NCBI GenBank assembly: GCA_963377175.1
Contig: CAUJNA010003294.1
Location: 10,001 to 74,000 of the forward strand
Reading direction: 5' to 3'
Length of the DNA stretch: 64,000 nt
Source of the DNA: Effrenium voratum
Lineage: Eukaryota; Sar; Dinophyceae; Suessiales; Symbiodiniaceae
The notes below the pieces were generated by a model that did not search any database, was not told the origin of the DNA, and was given only the letters and a program-made list of their open reading frames with translations. How positions within the stretch are numbered: the stretch's first letter is position 1; each line of letters opens with the position of its first letter. A program made the position numbers and the translations under genes. Positions 13,779-25,828 of the stretch are shown piece after piece.

Positions 13779-14044
13779 GTGCCATCGAATGTCTCGTCTG
13801 CAGAAGTGCAGGGCACCTTGCCCACCGAGAAAGAAACTCAAACCGAGTCAGGCTCGCGAGCTTAGCCGCCCCCACTCAGCTGTCACCACTCTCTCCCAGG
13901 TTTCCGGGCACAAGGACACTTCAACTCCAACATGGCTCTGAGAACACTCTGGCATAGTACACGGCAAGCACAACGAAAGTTGTTGCCAAAGGTGCAGTCC
14001 AACCACGCACAATCTGGACCTAGCTCCATTTACAAAGGCCTTCT
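10940..14044. other. No supported gene; scattered weak minus-strand frames
   Basis: Minus-strand frames near 11,150-11,340 and 11,690-11,810 look mildly coding, but splice sites were not convincing. Short related motifs (the sequence TTGGAARTAGTTGCAAA) occur at about 11,310 and 12,258. A CT tract lies at 13,748-13,779. Confidence 0.4.
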
Positions 14045-14197
14045 AGCTTCCATGCTAGGAGCGTGCCCGTCCCCGACTTGGCCTCATCCACGAAGCCCTG
14101 AAGCTGGGACTCGTCATAATCCTCGTTGTGCACCGCGCCCTGGTGGAAATCCACCAGCTGCGAGACGCTCACGTTCCCGCCAAACCTGCTCGCCATC
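14045..14197 (-). CDS. Candidate exon, unknown protein
   Basis: The minus-strand frame contains VSVSQLVDFHQGAVHNEDY and continues to a Gly/Thr-rich stretch. An AG occurs just upstream at the end of a pyrimidine-poor tract. A second hydrophobic, tryptophan-rich frame near 14,350-14,500 may be an upstream exon of the same gene. No family is recognised. Confidence 0.33.
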
Positions 14198-15840
14198 TGT
14201 TGCTTTTGAGTGCAACCGCGTGTGGCCTCAACAAGAACCAAAGGTTCAAATCCCAAACCACCAATCCAAACTACCAATTGAGGGATCCTGATCTTTTGAG
14301 TGCATCTGTGAACCCATGGTAGTATTTTGAAGCTGGATGCCGGGGAGTGTGTCTCAACAGGCATGAAGGGTGCAATGAAATGCCACTGAGCCCACCCGGC
14401 GCCCCACGCAACATAGGATGACAAAGCGGCGTAGAATGCCGATTGCATCCAGGTCAAGTTGACACAGGCCACCATGGCTGAGTGCCCGGCATACGATGGA
14501 AAAGGCATATTGATAGATCCCAGTATTCTGTCAAACCAACAAAGGTCATCTCCTGCACAGGCTTAGATGCAATTGTCCATTCGTTCTCTTTTCAACGAGT
14601 CCTGGAGCATTTGTAGCGCCTCCGGAATTTTTGCCTGGCGCGCCCGCGGAAGCTAATCGCGGTACACCAAATGTCCTCTTTCTCTCTCTCTCTCTCAATG
14701 TTGGGGCTGCATTGCAGTTTCTTGGGCACGCTAATGCCCACCGATTTTGAAGTTCAAGCGAATCTCTGTGCATCAAAGCTTGTGAAACAAACGCTAAGTT
14801 CTAAACATTGATGTACGATGACACACTGCGGGATGTTGAGGACACACGTTGCAAATATCGTTGCGCAATTGTTGCGAACATCGCTGGTCAATTGTCCTCT
14901 TCAATTGCCTTGGCCCCAAGGTTTAGTGTGCGTCTGCTGGATCACTTCTTTTAGCTTTCTATCGCTCTCTCTCCCCCTCGTCTGTTGCATCTAAAACCAA
15001 AGTCCAAGGAACAGGGAGCGCCACCCGTATGCCACATGCGAACATTAAAATGTGCAACCGCGTGATATAAACGACTTTGGAAGTGACATTTCTGCATTTG
15101 GATGGCCTGGTCTCAATGAGAAGGGTATATTGTGAAGCCCTTGGAACTGCCATACCTTCCTCTCAAAGCCATGATGGGGCCGAACAAATCAAAGCCACAC
15201 ATAGGCGGGTACTGCGAGACCGGCGAGCTTTGTGATTTGGATCTGCGACCTCAAAAATCAAGCACATTGTTACCCTCCTAGTCAACCCAAGCAGTCGGTC
15301 CCATGAAGCCTTGCCGCTGTCAAAGTTGGCGCTATCCACCCCGGACTGCGCGCAAGTCTCGCCGGTGAGCATGCGGGACATGCAGCCAGCAATGCCTAGC
15401 ACCGGGCAATGAGAATCCGCCCGCAACTCCAGAATCTGTCAAACCATCCGCTCACTTTCCATCCGCATGAATTACCAATGGCCTGGATATCTGGCATAGC
15501 AGCTGGCTGTGTTGTTGCCCTCGGGTCCGCACGCCTCAAGACTGTTCGACTTGGCTTGGGCACAGCGAAGTACGAGCAATATCAGTTGCGAAAATAGACA
15601 ACTGCCGCGGTCACCGAGCCTGCATCAATGCCGTGTATTCATCTTCCGTCATGCCAGTCGCGTGGAGGGTGTCGAAAAAGGCCGATATCACTCGCTGGCC
15701 TTAGGCACGGCCAAGCACGCAAAGGCTGCTGGTGTCGAAACGGTTGGCCCAGCCCTTCCTGCTTCGCAACGTGCTGTGGAGAATTCGATGGTTGCGGAAC
15801 AAGGCATGCGGCGCAGCGCCCCCGCCAGCATCTTGATCGC
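14198..15840. other. No supported gene; possible small exons
   Basis: Contains a CT tract at about 14,671-14,697 and a minus-strand frame at about 15,290-15,400 (SRMLTGETCAQSGVDSANF) that may be an exon. Nothing else is supportable. Confidence 0.4.
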
Positions 15841-16205
15841 GGTGCCTTGAGCACACCGAACAGCTTCTTGACCAGCACCCAGCGTGGCACTCTTAGGATC
15901 GCCAAACAAGCGCCGCCAGCAGCAACCCTGGGCACCAAAAAGCACCTTGACCAGCAACAAGCACCCGTCGGCAAGCGCCACCGCACTTTGAGCTGCCGTA
16001 CCAGCACCCGCAACAGCGACAAGCACCCCCACCAGCACCATGACCAAGACAAACTAGCACAGCGCCTTGAGCACACCAAACACCTTGACCAGCAACAGCG
16101 CCCAAGCACCGCCGACAACTGCCACTACGCCTTGAGCAAACCAAGTAGCACCTTGACCAGGGCGCAAAGCACCCTTACAGACCAGCACCCTGACCAGCAC
16201 CTGCA
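15841..16205. repeat. Degenerate tandem repeat (CTTGACCAGCA core)
   Basis: The plus strand repeats variants of CCTTGACCAGCAACA and CCTTGAGCACACCAAACA about ten times with irregular spacing. The plus-strand Gln/His-rich open frame (many LDQQQ units) is probably a by-product of the repeat and not a gene. Confidence 0.6.
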
Positions 16206-19152
16206 GCACTCGTGGCCCAGAAGAAAGAACGTCTATAGCTAAATGTAGATAAACGCTGGCACTTGGAGAGGGCAATCGTACAAACGCTAACATCAGTTAT
16301 TTTTTTAAAACGTGCACACAAATCCTACCCCCCCCCCCACCCCCCACCCAAAAAAAAAACACCCAGCAAATGAGAGTGTCCAACGTTTCGAGCTACATCG
16401 AGAATTGCTAAGACTTAGTCTGAGCCTTGAATTCTTTGAGCTGGGAAGGGCTTGTTAAAGAGTCCCCCAAAACAGTCAGATTAACGAGGATCAGGGGCTA
16501 TTGTGGGCTACCACTTCTCTCAGTTTAGTCTTCCCAAACAATTGACCAAATTGACCAATCTAAATATAGTATGGCCAAGATGTAACCTTAGATTCTCAGT
16601 TGTCTTACATCCAGTATTGGCAAGGATTCGTCTTAGCCCTTGAGCGGGGAAGAGCCTAGATAAGCCACCATTCTCCAAAAGAGTCAGTCAAATAAAAAAG
16701 CAAAGAACAAAAGACACACTGAAACAAACCGGGCACCAAAACGAAAAAGCAGCTCCTTTAAGAAGAATGTTGGCCAACTACTTTTCCCTCAGACTTTTCG
16801 GCTTTGAGCCTGAAGCTTCCAAATTGCCTTTGGTTTTGCTTCTTTCCCAAAGCTCTCAAAAAGGCAAACAACTCTGCAAATACAAGTGAACTCTCTCAAA
16901 AAGTAGTGCGTGCGCAAGTGTGTGCAGTGCTGAGCGTGTGCAGTTGAAAGGGCGTTCTTATCATGCGGCAAACGTGTGTAAAGCAGCTCGTTCATCATTT
17001 TGCCCCTATAACTCGAGTAAAAATGCGGAGACCCCGTCAAACAAATGCATGCAGCCTTCACTGGCCACACCAAGCAATTTGAAGGAAGGTCAACAAACAT
17101 ACGACAAACCAAAAACATGCTGTTTCCTATCGTGCTTGCCGCTGTGAGAGGTTACAGGCAAAACCAGCATAAACAGCACGTATACATCCAAACGGTTCGC
17201 CTGTAAGCGCGCACGTCTGGCATGCGTATGCACGCCTCTCCTGGCTATTCAGCCGAGTAGCTGGGCCGCCGAAACATACCAATGATGTTCCAGTCATTCT
17301 GCTGTTTCAGATCCAGTGATACAGGAGTGTGTTGTGTGTGGAAGCCTTCACTCAGGTAGCCGTCCTCAGACCAGCAGCACCAACAGCCGCGCACTGCAAC
17401 CAAACATCCCGGAACATCGCTGCTAATACCCTAGCAAAACACGTTTGAGGGGTGATGAGATTTCTTCAGTGCTTTGGTCTCCTTGGATTGATTCTCTGTT
17501 TCTCTCTCTCGCCCTCCAGTCGGCCGAAGCTTCGTCACAGAACTCGTCTGCAGGGTATCGGTCCATGAGAGCCATGTCGTAGCACTGCTCACAGCCTGGC
17601 GTGGCCCTGGGGCTCACACCAAGGTCCAAAGGCGTCCTTCGCGCATATCGCTTGGCACTCACAATGTATCGCCGGACAAAACACGTGACACACACAAGTG
17701 GAAAGCTTGGAAAATCCCCCCCGTCCCAGATTTGGCGCAAAGCCAGTTTTCCTCCTGGCGCAAGCATAGTTCCAAATGGTCGCCATGAAGCTCGTGCCAG
17801 CTTTTGGGAAATGAAGCCATTGGATGTTGCCTTGGCGCAGGAAGGGGTGATGCAAGGTGGCCGGCCCCCAAACTCATGTCCTGATTTGGACCACCCCATG
17901 TTCAGGCGACTCAGTTTATGGCAATGCTGCCTTTTGCCAGCGAAGTGGAGCGCCAAGGGGTGAATTGGCAAGGGCAAACTTCTAATGCTCGCATGAGGAG
18001 CGAAGCGGCATGGCCACCAGCACGGGTACGGCAGGTATCCTGGCATCTCCCTCTAATTCTTTGTCTCCCACTTGCACACTCGGCACACACGCACATATAT
18101 CCGCTAGCTCAAACAAACACAACGCTACTCAAAGAGTCTTTGACCCCGTGGTCGAGATGCAACATTGTCGAGAAATACAGGTCCACCATACGCACACATG
18201 CACATGTTCGAACATGAGCTCACAACCCAGAACTACGCACATACCAAGCCAAACTACAACAATGCCGTTCGATTCATAAGCATCTCGGGATCCTTCTGCA
18301 ATGCAGTGACAGCTATGGATGCCTGCAGCCACGTTCTATCACCAATATAAGATTGTAGCCGAGTATATGCTCCTTATGTAAGTCAGTGGGTACTTTTACC
18401 TGCACACCTCCACAATCCAAACCACAATCCATACCTGAACATGCCATTGCAGTCACCTGTGCGCCTCCCATATGACGTATGCCGTAACAAGCAAACCTCT
18501 CTTCAAGTGGCCTAACATACTCAACGTGGACCTAGTGTCACATTCTCCAGCTCGTAAAATGTGGGATGGTTCTAGGTTGGTTTCACCCTCGGGCAAAGTG
18601 TCCAACGGGCCACTTTGGTCCTTCTGGCTGCCTTTCCATCGGCCGTGAACCGCGTGGCCCTGCCTCACCAGGCTGCAGCTGGTGCTATGGCCTACCTGCA
18701 GCAGTTCCTCTCGCTGGTGCGCGTTTTCGCCGTGCCGCCTGGCCGATGGCGAAAGTCGGCGGCAACCGAAACCCAGAGGGATAGGATGGCCAACTCGCGT
18801 TCCAAGAGGTTGGGCCACCCCAGGCCCCACTCGCCAGAAAGGTCTCGGAAAACTGCCCAGGCAGCTTTGCCAGGGTTCAGAAAGGTCTGCACTCGTCACA
18901 TCCAACATTAGAAAGCACATATCCGCGTCAAGCGCAAACCACGGCGAAGAGAAGCAAACATCGCCCGCAGTTTGACTCTTGCAACACGAAACTAATGGAC
19001 CCTTGTTGGCATTCTCTTTCTCTCTCTCTCTCTATCTCTCTTTCTCTCCCTCCCCTATTGGAACGTTTGGGAAGATCGTCTTCTTTTTGGGGAAGCCGCC
19101 TTGCACTTTGGACATGCTTGTTGGAAAAAGGGCAACTTCCAAAGAGTTACAC
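16206..19152. other. No supported gene
   Basis: Includes an AT-rich stretch with C and A homopolymers at about 16,328-16,362. Minus-strand frames near 17,480-17,700 (MALMDRYPADEFCDEAS) and 18,700-18,890 look coding, but I could not place both splice sites. Confidence 0.4.
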
Positions 19153-19301
19153 CAGCGGAGTCATGGCACGAAACTTTAGGCCACGCCTCGCCGATCGCGG
19201 TACATGCCGCGACAAGCGCTGCAGCAAATGCGCAGCTTCACTCTTCTCAGTAGAGCATGTTTCCAGTTTGTCCCAAAGAGCTGTTGCAGTGGCAAGTGCC
19301 A
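19153..19301 (-). CDS. Candidate internal exon, unknown protein
   Basis: A 149-bp minus-strand frame between an AG acceptor at 19,302-19,303 and a GT donor at 19,152-19,151. It contains ALWDKLETCSTEKSEAAHLL and a basic segment RHVPRSARRGLKFR. The exon is internally consistent (2 bases plus 49 codons). Function unknown. Confidence 0.4.
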
Positions 19302-21221
19302 CTGCCAGGCAAAGCTTCATAAAGGAGCTACCGGGCGGCAAAGGGTGGATAAAGTTGAAATGGCTGAGGCAGCAGTTTTCCACACAAGCCATCGCAAGGA
19401 AGCACACCTCATGTGTCAAGGCATGGGTATAGGCCACCCGGCAAAGGCATGGAGCATATGGGGCTCCTGCGGCATGCACACACTGAACAAAGTCCTTCAC
19501 CGAAGAAAGCTTGGAGTTCTGACCCTGTAAATACCCACGGTGGTAAAGTGGTGCAGGATTTCGTCCATCCACAGCAGAACTTTACAATCAGGATTCCTCT
19601 GGTTTCGAAACTAACTCTGCCAAACAATAGCTTTAGTTAGATGAGCACAACATGTAACAGACTCTGCCATCATGCAAGTCTACCTGACACCTGCGCCCAG
19701 TGCTGACCTCCCATTCACTTCTAGTCGCGTGCACCACACACGTGAAAGCTAGAAGCTGTCCTTCTAGCCCCAAAATGCCAGAAAGAAAAAAACAAACCTA
19801 GAGCGTAATAGCCTCTTATCGCCTTTAAATTCCACTTGTGTCAGTCGCATCGTGTCAACCACGCCAAATCTCGTGTTCCCTCCTGCATGGTCGCCTCCGC
19901 CAGGCTGAGAGCATTCATCTGACCGAATCGGAATCGCAGCAGCCAAAACCACAATGGCAAGGCTGCGGTCGCACACTTGTAACTTGCATGTGACAAGATA
20001 GCTCAATCTGCGACTGCAATCTGCACAGGGTTCAAAACAACATTGTCTAGGCTCAGATCATGCAAGCAACACCAACTTCCTGGCCTGGTTGGTGTCAGCT
20101 CCCGGGTGCACCTGCATCGAAGTTGAATTGACAGTCGGTAGTGTCGGGGGCTGCATCTGAATCGCAACAGCATGCGTCAGAGTTTGTTGGGCTCCTTAAC
20201 ACTTTGTGGAAACGGCTGGATGCTCCAAAGGTACGTCTGCCATTCCAAAGTCACAAGCGACGATTTAGGACTCCCAACCCATCAGGTCTCGGCTGGAGTT
20301 CAGTGTCGTGAGGCCGGCACTTCTGCAAATGCGGCCCGAAGCGCTTGTGTCACGTCAGGGCGGTGGTCCAGAAGGGAAGCCTGGGTCATTCCTATCTCCA
20401 CGGATGTCTTTTTATTTTCTTTGGAGGTCTGAGAGCGGCTGGGGTGGCCTCCGGAAGCTCCGTCAAAACGCGCCAGAGCCATCGCCTGAGGCGCATGCCA
20501 ACCTGCGAATGTCGATCTCACCCAACGGCATGGGCCTGAAACAGGTGGGGAGGGGTGGGACACGCGACAGAAGTCTAAAGACTGGCTATGGTCCTTGCAA
20601 ATGGCTTTCCCTTTGCCGCCCATTTTTGTTGCCGAACCAGGTCAGTTGGCACCGGCACCGGCAGTGAGACAGTGAAACAAAGTTTAGGTCACCAGGTCCG
20701 CCTGCCCCTCACTCATGGTGCCCAGGATTGGGATCTGCCTTGGCAACTGCATCTATCAGCTCATGCCTCCGCCTCTAATTTTCGGCTTTGGTGCAGCGTG
20801 CTCTTCAAGGTAATTCGCAAGATAGTCCACAGGATCATCTGGCAGGACCTGCACACACACACACACACCCGTGCACATAGGTGTCCTCTTTGGGGAATTA
20901 GATGGCCAGGGCCCTCTATTTTTCAACCAAATCAACCAAAAAGGACACCCACACGCCCCTGCATCCCGCGCGTGTTACATGCCGTTTTTTGGTCAGCGCT
21001 CCTTGCACACCTCGATGAGGCCCTCGGTGAGACTCGGCACCATGTACCTGGGTCATGTTTCGCTGCCGCATTTGCCGCGGCCTAACACGGACTCGGCTGC
21101 TGGCTGCTTTGGGTGGACTCGTTTTTAACCAGTTCGGACCAACTGACAAACAACGGACCGAAATGAAATGGTCTGTCTCGGCAAAACTCTGGGCACAACT
21201 CATGTGGAGACCTGCGATCAC

Positions 21222-21320
21222 CTGTGTTGGGTTTTTGGGATGCGTCAGGGTCCAGTATGTTCCAAGGTACTCCATAAGGTACTCCCGCAAAGGGAGGTCA
21301 AACAGCTTCTGCTGTGCAGC
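21222..21320 (-). CDS. Candidate internal exon, unknown protein
   Basis: Exactly 33 codons on the minus strand, phase 0 at both ends, flanked by an AG acceptor (21,321-21,322) and a GT donor (21,221-21,220). It contains KLFDLPLREYLMEYLGTYW. Good coding character, no recognised family. It lies upstream in the gap before the secreted repeat protein gene, but nothing links the two. Confidence 0.45.
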
Positions 21321-21718
21321 CTGCGGATCAAGATCGAAACCATTGCATTGCTGCATTGCAATGCTGCAACGCCCAAAATTCAGCTCAAATCCAATCAACA
21401 TGCCGAGCTATGTTGAAAGCAAACAAATAACAACAGTTCAGCATCGATCAAGCTAACAAAGTTCGAGATGAATGTCATGGAAGCGCGCTTTGCCACAGCC
21501 GCCGGTTCAAATCACGAGCGGCGCCGTGAACCTTTGCAAGCTATCACATGCACAACTGGCTTCACACCAACAGAATCACACTGGTACACACTGGTTCAAG
21601 GTCTTCCCGCAACAAATGGCCAGTGTGCATGCGAGCACACGCTGTTTGAGCTTTGCCAAGTGCACAGCACAAACATGTAAATCGAGTAACCCAAGACTGG
21701 TGTGAAGCGCCTGCAGGC

Positions 21719-22663
21719 TCACACCACCATCAAGGCAGCGCTGCATTCTTTGCACGGCAACTCAGGTGCCTCCTCCCACTTTTGCTGCCAGTCCTCATGT
21801 CGGCTGTTGTACCAGCTGAAGAAGTCTGGCAAGTCATAGGCCTTGCCGTCTTCCGCCAAACGCCGCTGGGTGGCCACTGGGGCTGCATGCCAGTAGCGCT
21901 CCCAATCGCTTTTGAAGTGCAAGCGGAACTGGCTGGCCGTGTAGGCCTTGTGGTCCGGGGCCATCCTCATCTCAGGCGGGGCGTCAGCCCATTCCATCAA
22001 AGCCTTGGCGCCATAGTGGTCCTGGAAGCCTTTCACATCGTAGGCCACGCCGTCCTTGGCGTATCGCCGTGCCTCGCCATTGAGGTTGGCGCGCAAGGCG
22101 GAGCTGACCGCTTGATTCAAGCGGTCATCCTTGGAGCCGCTGGCGGCGCGGAAAGAGTTTTCCAGTGCCAGCGGGTCGCAGCCCGCTTTGGCCAGCTCCA
22201 GGGTCTTGGCTTGTGCGTCGCGCTTGGGGAGATCCACGCCGTTGGTGCTGTAAAGCACCTTCCACAGCTCCAGCACCTGGCCAGCCTCCGCGTAAGCCTT
22301 TGCCAACTCCAGGCTGCGGGATTGAGCGTCCGTTCTGATGAGGTCAACACCTTTGTGGCTGTAGAGTTTCTGGAAGAGAAAATTCAGCTGCTTATGGTCG
22401 ACGTGCTGCTTTGCCAAGGGGATCAGGATGTGCTGGACCGTACTCCAGTCATAATCCAAACTCGAGGTGCTGTACAGAACGGCCTTCAGCTTGGTCAGGT
22501 AATCGACGTCCACCGCACACTGCGTCAAGATCGGTGCCTCCCGTGCTGCGTCTGCGCTGTCCAAGTTCAGGCCGTGGCTGGAGAACAGCCATCGGTAGAT
22601 TTCGTCCTCTGTTCTGGCAGCCGCCCCCAGGACGCTCAGGAGCAGCAGCTTCAATGCTGCCAT
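21719..22663 (-). CDS. Secreted repeat protein, unknown function
   Basis: An intronless 314-residue frame. I chose the second Met (22,661-22,663) because it opens a textbook signal peptide, MAALKLLLLSVLGAAA, with a likely cut after the Ala run; an upstream Met at 22,726 would add 21 residues. The mature protein has two repeat blocks. Residues 26-174 hold four copies of a 37-38-residue unit starting L(F/Y)S and rich in ELAKA-type helix. The C-terminal part holds three copies of about 34 residues with the pattern A-x-D-x-K-A-Y...F..H/WY...W..AP. This suggests a helical repeat region followed by small aromatic modules. Product likely enters the secretory pathway. Function and binding partners cannot be told. 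An antisense frame of similar length exists but has no such structure. Confidence 0.75.
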   Translation of the reverse strand: MAALKLLLLSVLGAAARTEDEIYRWLFSSHGLNLDSADAAREAPILTQCAVDVDYLTKLKAVLYSTSSLDYDWSTVQHILIPLAKQHVDHKQLNFLFQKLYSHKGVDLIRTDAQSRSLELAKAYAEAGQVLELWKVLYSTNGVDLPKRDAQAKTLELAKAGCDPLALENSFRAASGSKDDRLNQAVSSALRANLNGEARRYAKDGVAYDVKGFQDHYGAKALMEWADAPPEMRMAPDHKAYTASQFRLHFKSDWERYWHAAPVATQRRLAEDGKAYDLPDFFSWYNSRHEDWQQKWEEAPELPCKECSAALMVV

Positions 22664-23407
22664 GAGGCTAAGTCGAAGCAGGAACGCCAAACAAGGTGCC
22701 AGTCGAATTGGAAGGGCTCTGGCCAATGCAGCGGCAAGGCCCTCTGGCTTTCCAAATTATATTGCAATATTTGGCAAGTGGCAAGTGCAAAGCATCAAAT
22801 GAACAACAGCAAGGATTTGTTTGAGCGCGCGTGCCTCGTGCTCAGCAACAATGCGAAGCCGTTCAGCATGCCTTTGTTCCTCGCGCTTCCTCTCTGCATC
22901 CCCATCGTCCTTGACAAAGAGTCTGTTGCAAGCTCTGCTTTGAATTTCGCCAAGAGAAACACTTGTGAGACCGGACGTGTTTCTGCTGATGAAAGCAGGA
23001 TCTGACAAGGTGCGGGCGGGGCTTTCGAGAACCACCGCCGGGATTCTCAGGGTCCGGTGCGGCCAGCAAAGTTAAATCGGGGACAAAAATTGGTCTGGGG
23101 TTCAGCAAGGCGATCCTAATTCCTTCTCTGGGAATCCTGGAACCGAACACATCTGGAGCGGTCGGTGACCGTGGCGGGCCTCAGTGTCTGGTTTGTCAGT
23201 GGGGGAGCCTTTGCAATTGGTCTTGCCATCTGAGACAGAGATGGTAAGAGCCATAATACTGAATAGCCCTGACGGAACCTTCCGGGACTGCTGCTGAAAC
23301 TCAAGCCCAACACATGCCACCCAACCTTCCCACATTTACCACCCCAAATCAAACCATGAACTGTCAACACATGCACCAGCATCTCCCCGTTCTCCCCCCA
23401 GTTCCCC
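22664..23407. other. Upstream region of the repeat-protein gene; no gene seen
   Basis: Holds the presumed promoter and 5' end of the secreted protein gene. No TATA-like or other element could be assigned with confidence. Confidence 0.4.
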
Positions 23408-23522
23408 TGTCCTGCTTCGAGGAGGCGGCGGCCTCTATGACGGCTTGCAGCTTTTCCGCGCGCCGCTCGCGGATCTCCTGGGAGACCTGGCGCAGGGCGA
23501 GCAACTGACTGCCCGAACGCCC
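23408..23522 (-). CDS. Candidate exon, coiled-coil-like
   Basis: Minus-strand frame after an AG acceptor at 23,523-23,524; contains LRQVSQEIRERRAEKLQAV followed by an Ala/Ser stretch, so probably helical or coiled-coil. A MITE copy ends about 17 bases upstream of the acceptor, the same arrangement as in the YqaJ-type gene. Downstream end is approximate and the protein is unknown. Confidence 0.45.
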
Positions 23523-23541
23523 CTTTGACGTTTCCAATGCA

Positions 23542-23656
23542 TGGCTGTGGTTGTCAAAGCCAATGGTACCATTTGTAGGTGCACTACCCATTTTAGAACC
23601 TGTTTTAGTGAAGATTGGGATGTTCACTGGGGGTACGGGATTTTGACCCATGGCCA
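23542..23656 (-). mobile_element. MITE / introner-like element, copy 3
   Basis: 115 bp bounded by TGGCTGTGGTTGTCAAAG and TTTTGACCCATGGCCA, imperfect inverted ends. The interior GATTGGGATGTTCACTGGGG block matches the copy at 63,254-63,374. It lies about 17 bases upstream of the acceptor of the candidate exon at 23,408-23,522, so it would sit in an intron. Confidence 0.75.
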
Positions 23657-23756
23657 CATGAATGGATCAAGGTGCACACAAATCAGTGGAATCCAGCTTA
23701 CGCCTTTTCTACGCCCTGCGCATCTCAACAAGGAACTGTCCGGGCTTATGCTCGTG

Positions 23757-23870
23757 GGTCTCTCTATCTCTCTACTTCTCTCCCTTTCTGATTCCTTCTC
23801 TTTTCTTCTCTCTTTCCTCTCTCTCGCTCTCTCCCTCCTCCCCTCCCCTCCCCTCCCCCACGGAGTTTGG
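23757..23870. repeat. CT-rich low-complexity tract
   Basis: Irregular CT/CCT-rich sequence on the plus strand, ending in repeated CCCCT units. Confidence 0.8.
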
Positions 23871-24217
23871 AGCTTTCGTCGTGCATGCGTGGTGCGCCCC
23901 AAGGCTGCTGCGAATTCGGCCAGTGCCCTCGCAGGAGGACGGCAGGACGATGGTCTATCGTGATCAACTTCTTGCTGCCGCAAGTTGGCTTGGTTACTAT
24001 GTGAACGTGGTGATGCTAGCTGCGCGCAGCCGTGGGTGCCGGTTTATACCGGAGTAGCCGGGTGTATGCAGCGCGCAGCAGTTTTTGGCCAGATTGCCTG
24101 CTTTGCACGCTTCTGCGGGGGCTCAGCTGCTGGTTTTGCTGGTTCCCACGGGGTGGAGACCATCAGAGATGTGTTCATCCCAGCTTTCGCAAGGGCCACA
24201 AGGGCTGCTCCCCCGTC

Positions 24218-24231
24218 GCTCGCTCGCTCGC

Positions 24232-24296
<65 letters not shown>
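24218..24296. repeat. TCGC then CT microsatellite, left flank of the nested block
   Basis: CTCG units (24,218-24,243) pass into an uninterrupted CT repeat that ends exactly where the first copia LTR begins. CT tracts also flank the other copia boundaries at 31,684-31,710 and 50,012-50,064, so this looks like the remains of the insertion target. Confidence 0.9.
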
Positions 24297-24297
<1 letters not shown>

Positions 24298-24300
<3 letters not shown>

Positions 24301-24480
24301 AAACTACATGCTTCACTTCCTGCATTTGTGTTGCATGTATGTTCACTACTGCATGCAGGCCTTGAGCTCATTACATCGCATGGGTCAAAAGGTTGGCAGC
24401 TGCAGACTACATTGGTTGACTGTTTGTTTGAACGCTACAGCGCTTGCACTTGTAAGTAAAAGTAGCAACCAATTTTAACG
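24298..24480 (+). repeat. 5' LTR of copia copy 1
   Basis: About 183 bp; matches 31,504-31,683 almost throughout. Ends AATTTTAACG directly before the primer-binding site. The first two or three bases are blurred by the CT repeat. Confidence 0.88.
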
Positions 24481-24492
24481 TGGTAGCGGAGC
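24481..24492 (+). promoter_or_regulatory. Primer-binding site, copia copy 1
   Basis: TGGTAGCGGAGC follows the LTR directly and is complementary to a tRNA 3' end of the form GCTCCGCTACCA, close to the initiator-Met primer site used by most copia elements. The same 12 bases occur next to the LTR in copy 2. Confidence 0.75.
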
Positions 24493-24558
24493 TGAGATCC
24501 TAAACATAGGGGAGCTCCAGTAAGCAGTAAGTACTACAACCACAGAAACAGCAGTCAT

Positions 24559-25828
24559 ATGCCAAACTACAACGACATGTCAGGAGAAGCAGCATCAGCC
24601 TCAGCACAACAAACTACAGGAGCAGAGAACGGGCCAACAGCAGACACAGTAGGAGCCACGACTACGGGAGCAGGAACAGAACAAGACAACGACGTTCAGA
24701 GACTACATAGATACAAACTGCCACCAGCCTTCACTACTCTCAGTATGAAGAATGGCTGTTCAAACTACAAGCATACCTCGGCCTCATAGACCGAGACGTC
24801 TACCTGGTGCTACAGCTAGCACAAGTGGCTACACGGCAGATTGAGGACACAGACATCAGAACACACATACTCGACCCTACACAAGCAAGCAAAGCAGTAG
24901 ACGTCTCCAGAGATCTAAGCTACATCCTCATCAACATCTGTCAGGGAGCAGCAGCTACAGTCAGTAGTAAGGCAAAATGCGACTCCTACACAACAGGTTC
25001 AGCCTACCAGTAGGAACAAGAAGCGTTGGCTACCTTACCAAACTACTGGAACCTACATTCAACGAAGCGCAGTTTGAAGAACAATTCCTACAATGGGAAT
25101 ACGACATCAACCGCTACGAGAAAGACAGCGGCACAGCGCTACCAGATGGAATCAAAATAGCAATACTACTCAACAAAACCAAAGGAGCACTGACGCAACA
25201 TCTCCAACTGCGAGCTGGACAGATCACGAACTACACCAAGATCAGAGCAGTCATCCTGGACTACTACAAGACGATTTCAGCCTTCTCGAGATCGACTTCA
25301 GCAGTAGGAACAAACTACAATGGAGGAGCTGCACCAATGCATGTTGACAACATATGGAGGAAAGGAAGAAACTACAAAGGCAAAGGAAAAGGCAAAGGCA
25401 ACTACAAAGGAAGCAAAAGCAAAGGCAAGTACAGGAGTAAAGGACACTACAAAGGATTCGACAAAGGCAACAAAGGAAACTATAACAAAGGAGGATACAA
25501 CAAGAGCAAAGGAAAAGACTACTCAGGATCCAAAGGATATGGATCAAGCAAAGGCTACAAAGGCCAAGGAAACTACAGCAAATCAAAAGGAAAAGGAAAC
25601 AACAACTACACAACATGCCATCGATGTGGCAAGCCTGGCCACTGGGCACAAGACTGCAGAGTGCCAGTATGGCACATAGGAGAAAGAGAAGAGCTACATC
25701 CACTAGAACAAGAACAAGCAGATCATGGCAAACCTCAGAATGTGAACGACACCTGGGACTGGTACTACGAAGGAGAAGAAGGACAACACGAGGTAAACAA
25801 CATAGAACTGGAACGACTACGACTATGA
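24559..25828 (+). CDS. Copia Gag (frameshifted)
   Basis: Starts MPNYNDMSGEA at 24,559 and changes frame near 24,740 and near 24,970; the last frame, 24,977-25,828, is intact. That segment has a gag-type helical core (EEQFLQWEYDINRYEK), then a long Lys/Gly/Tyr region of KGKG, YKGS and NKGG repeats, then a CCHC zinc knuckle CHRCGKPGHWAQDC at about 25,616-25,657. The basic repeat and knuckle would bind RNA during packaging. Frameshifts mean no full-length Gag is made from this copy. Confidence 0.85.

Noticed and set aside
21653..23005. A 450-codon plus-strand frame
   Set aside because: It is antisense to the secreted repeat protein gene, lacks a signal peptide or domain, and its length follows from the GC-rich third positions of the real gene.
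24123..24371. Arg/Glu-rich frame over the CT repeat
   Set aside because: RE dipeptides come from the GA strand of the microsatellite.
24361..24376. Possible MITE end (ATGGGTCAAAAGG) inside the copia LTR
   Set aside because: It lies within LTR sequence present in both LTRs and has no partner end; the match is short and probably chance.
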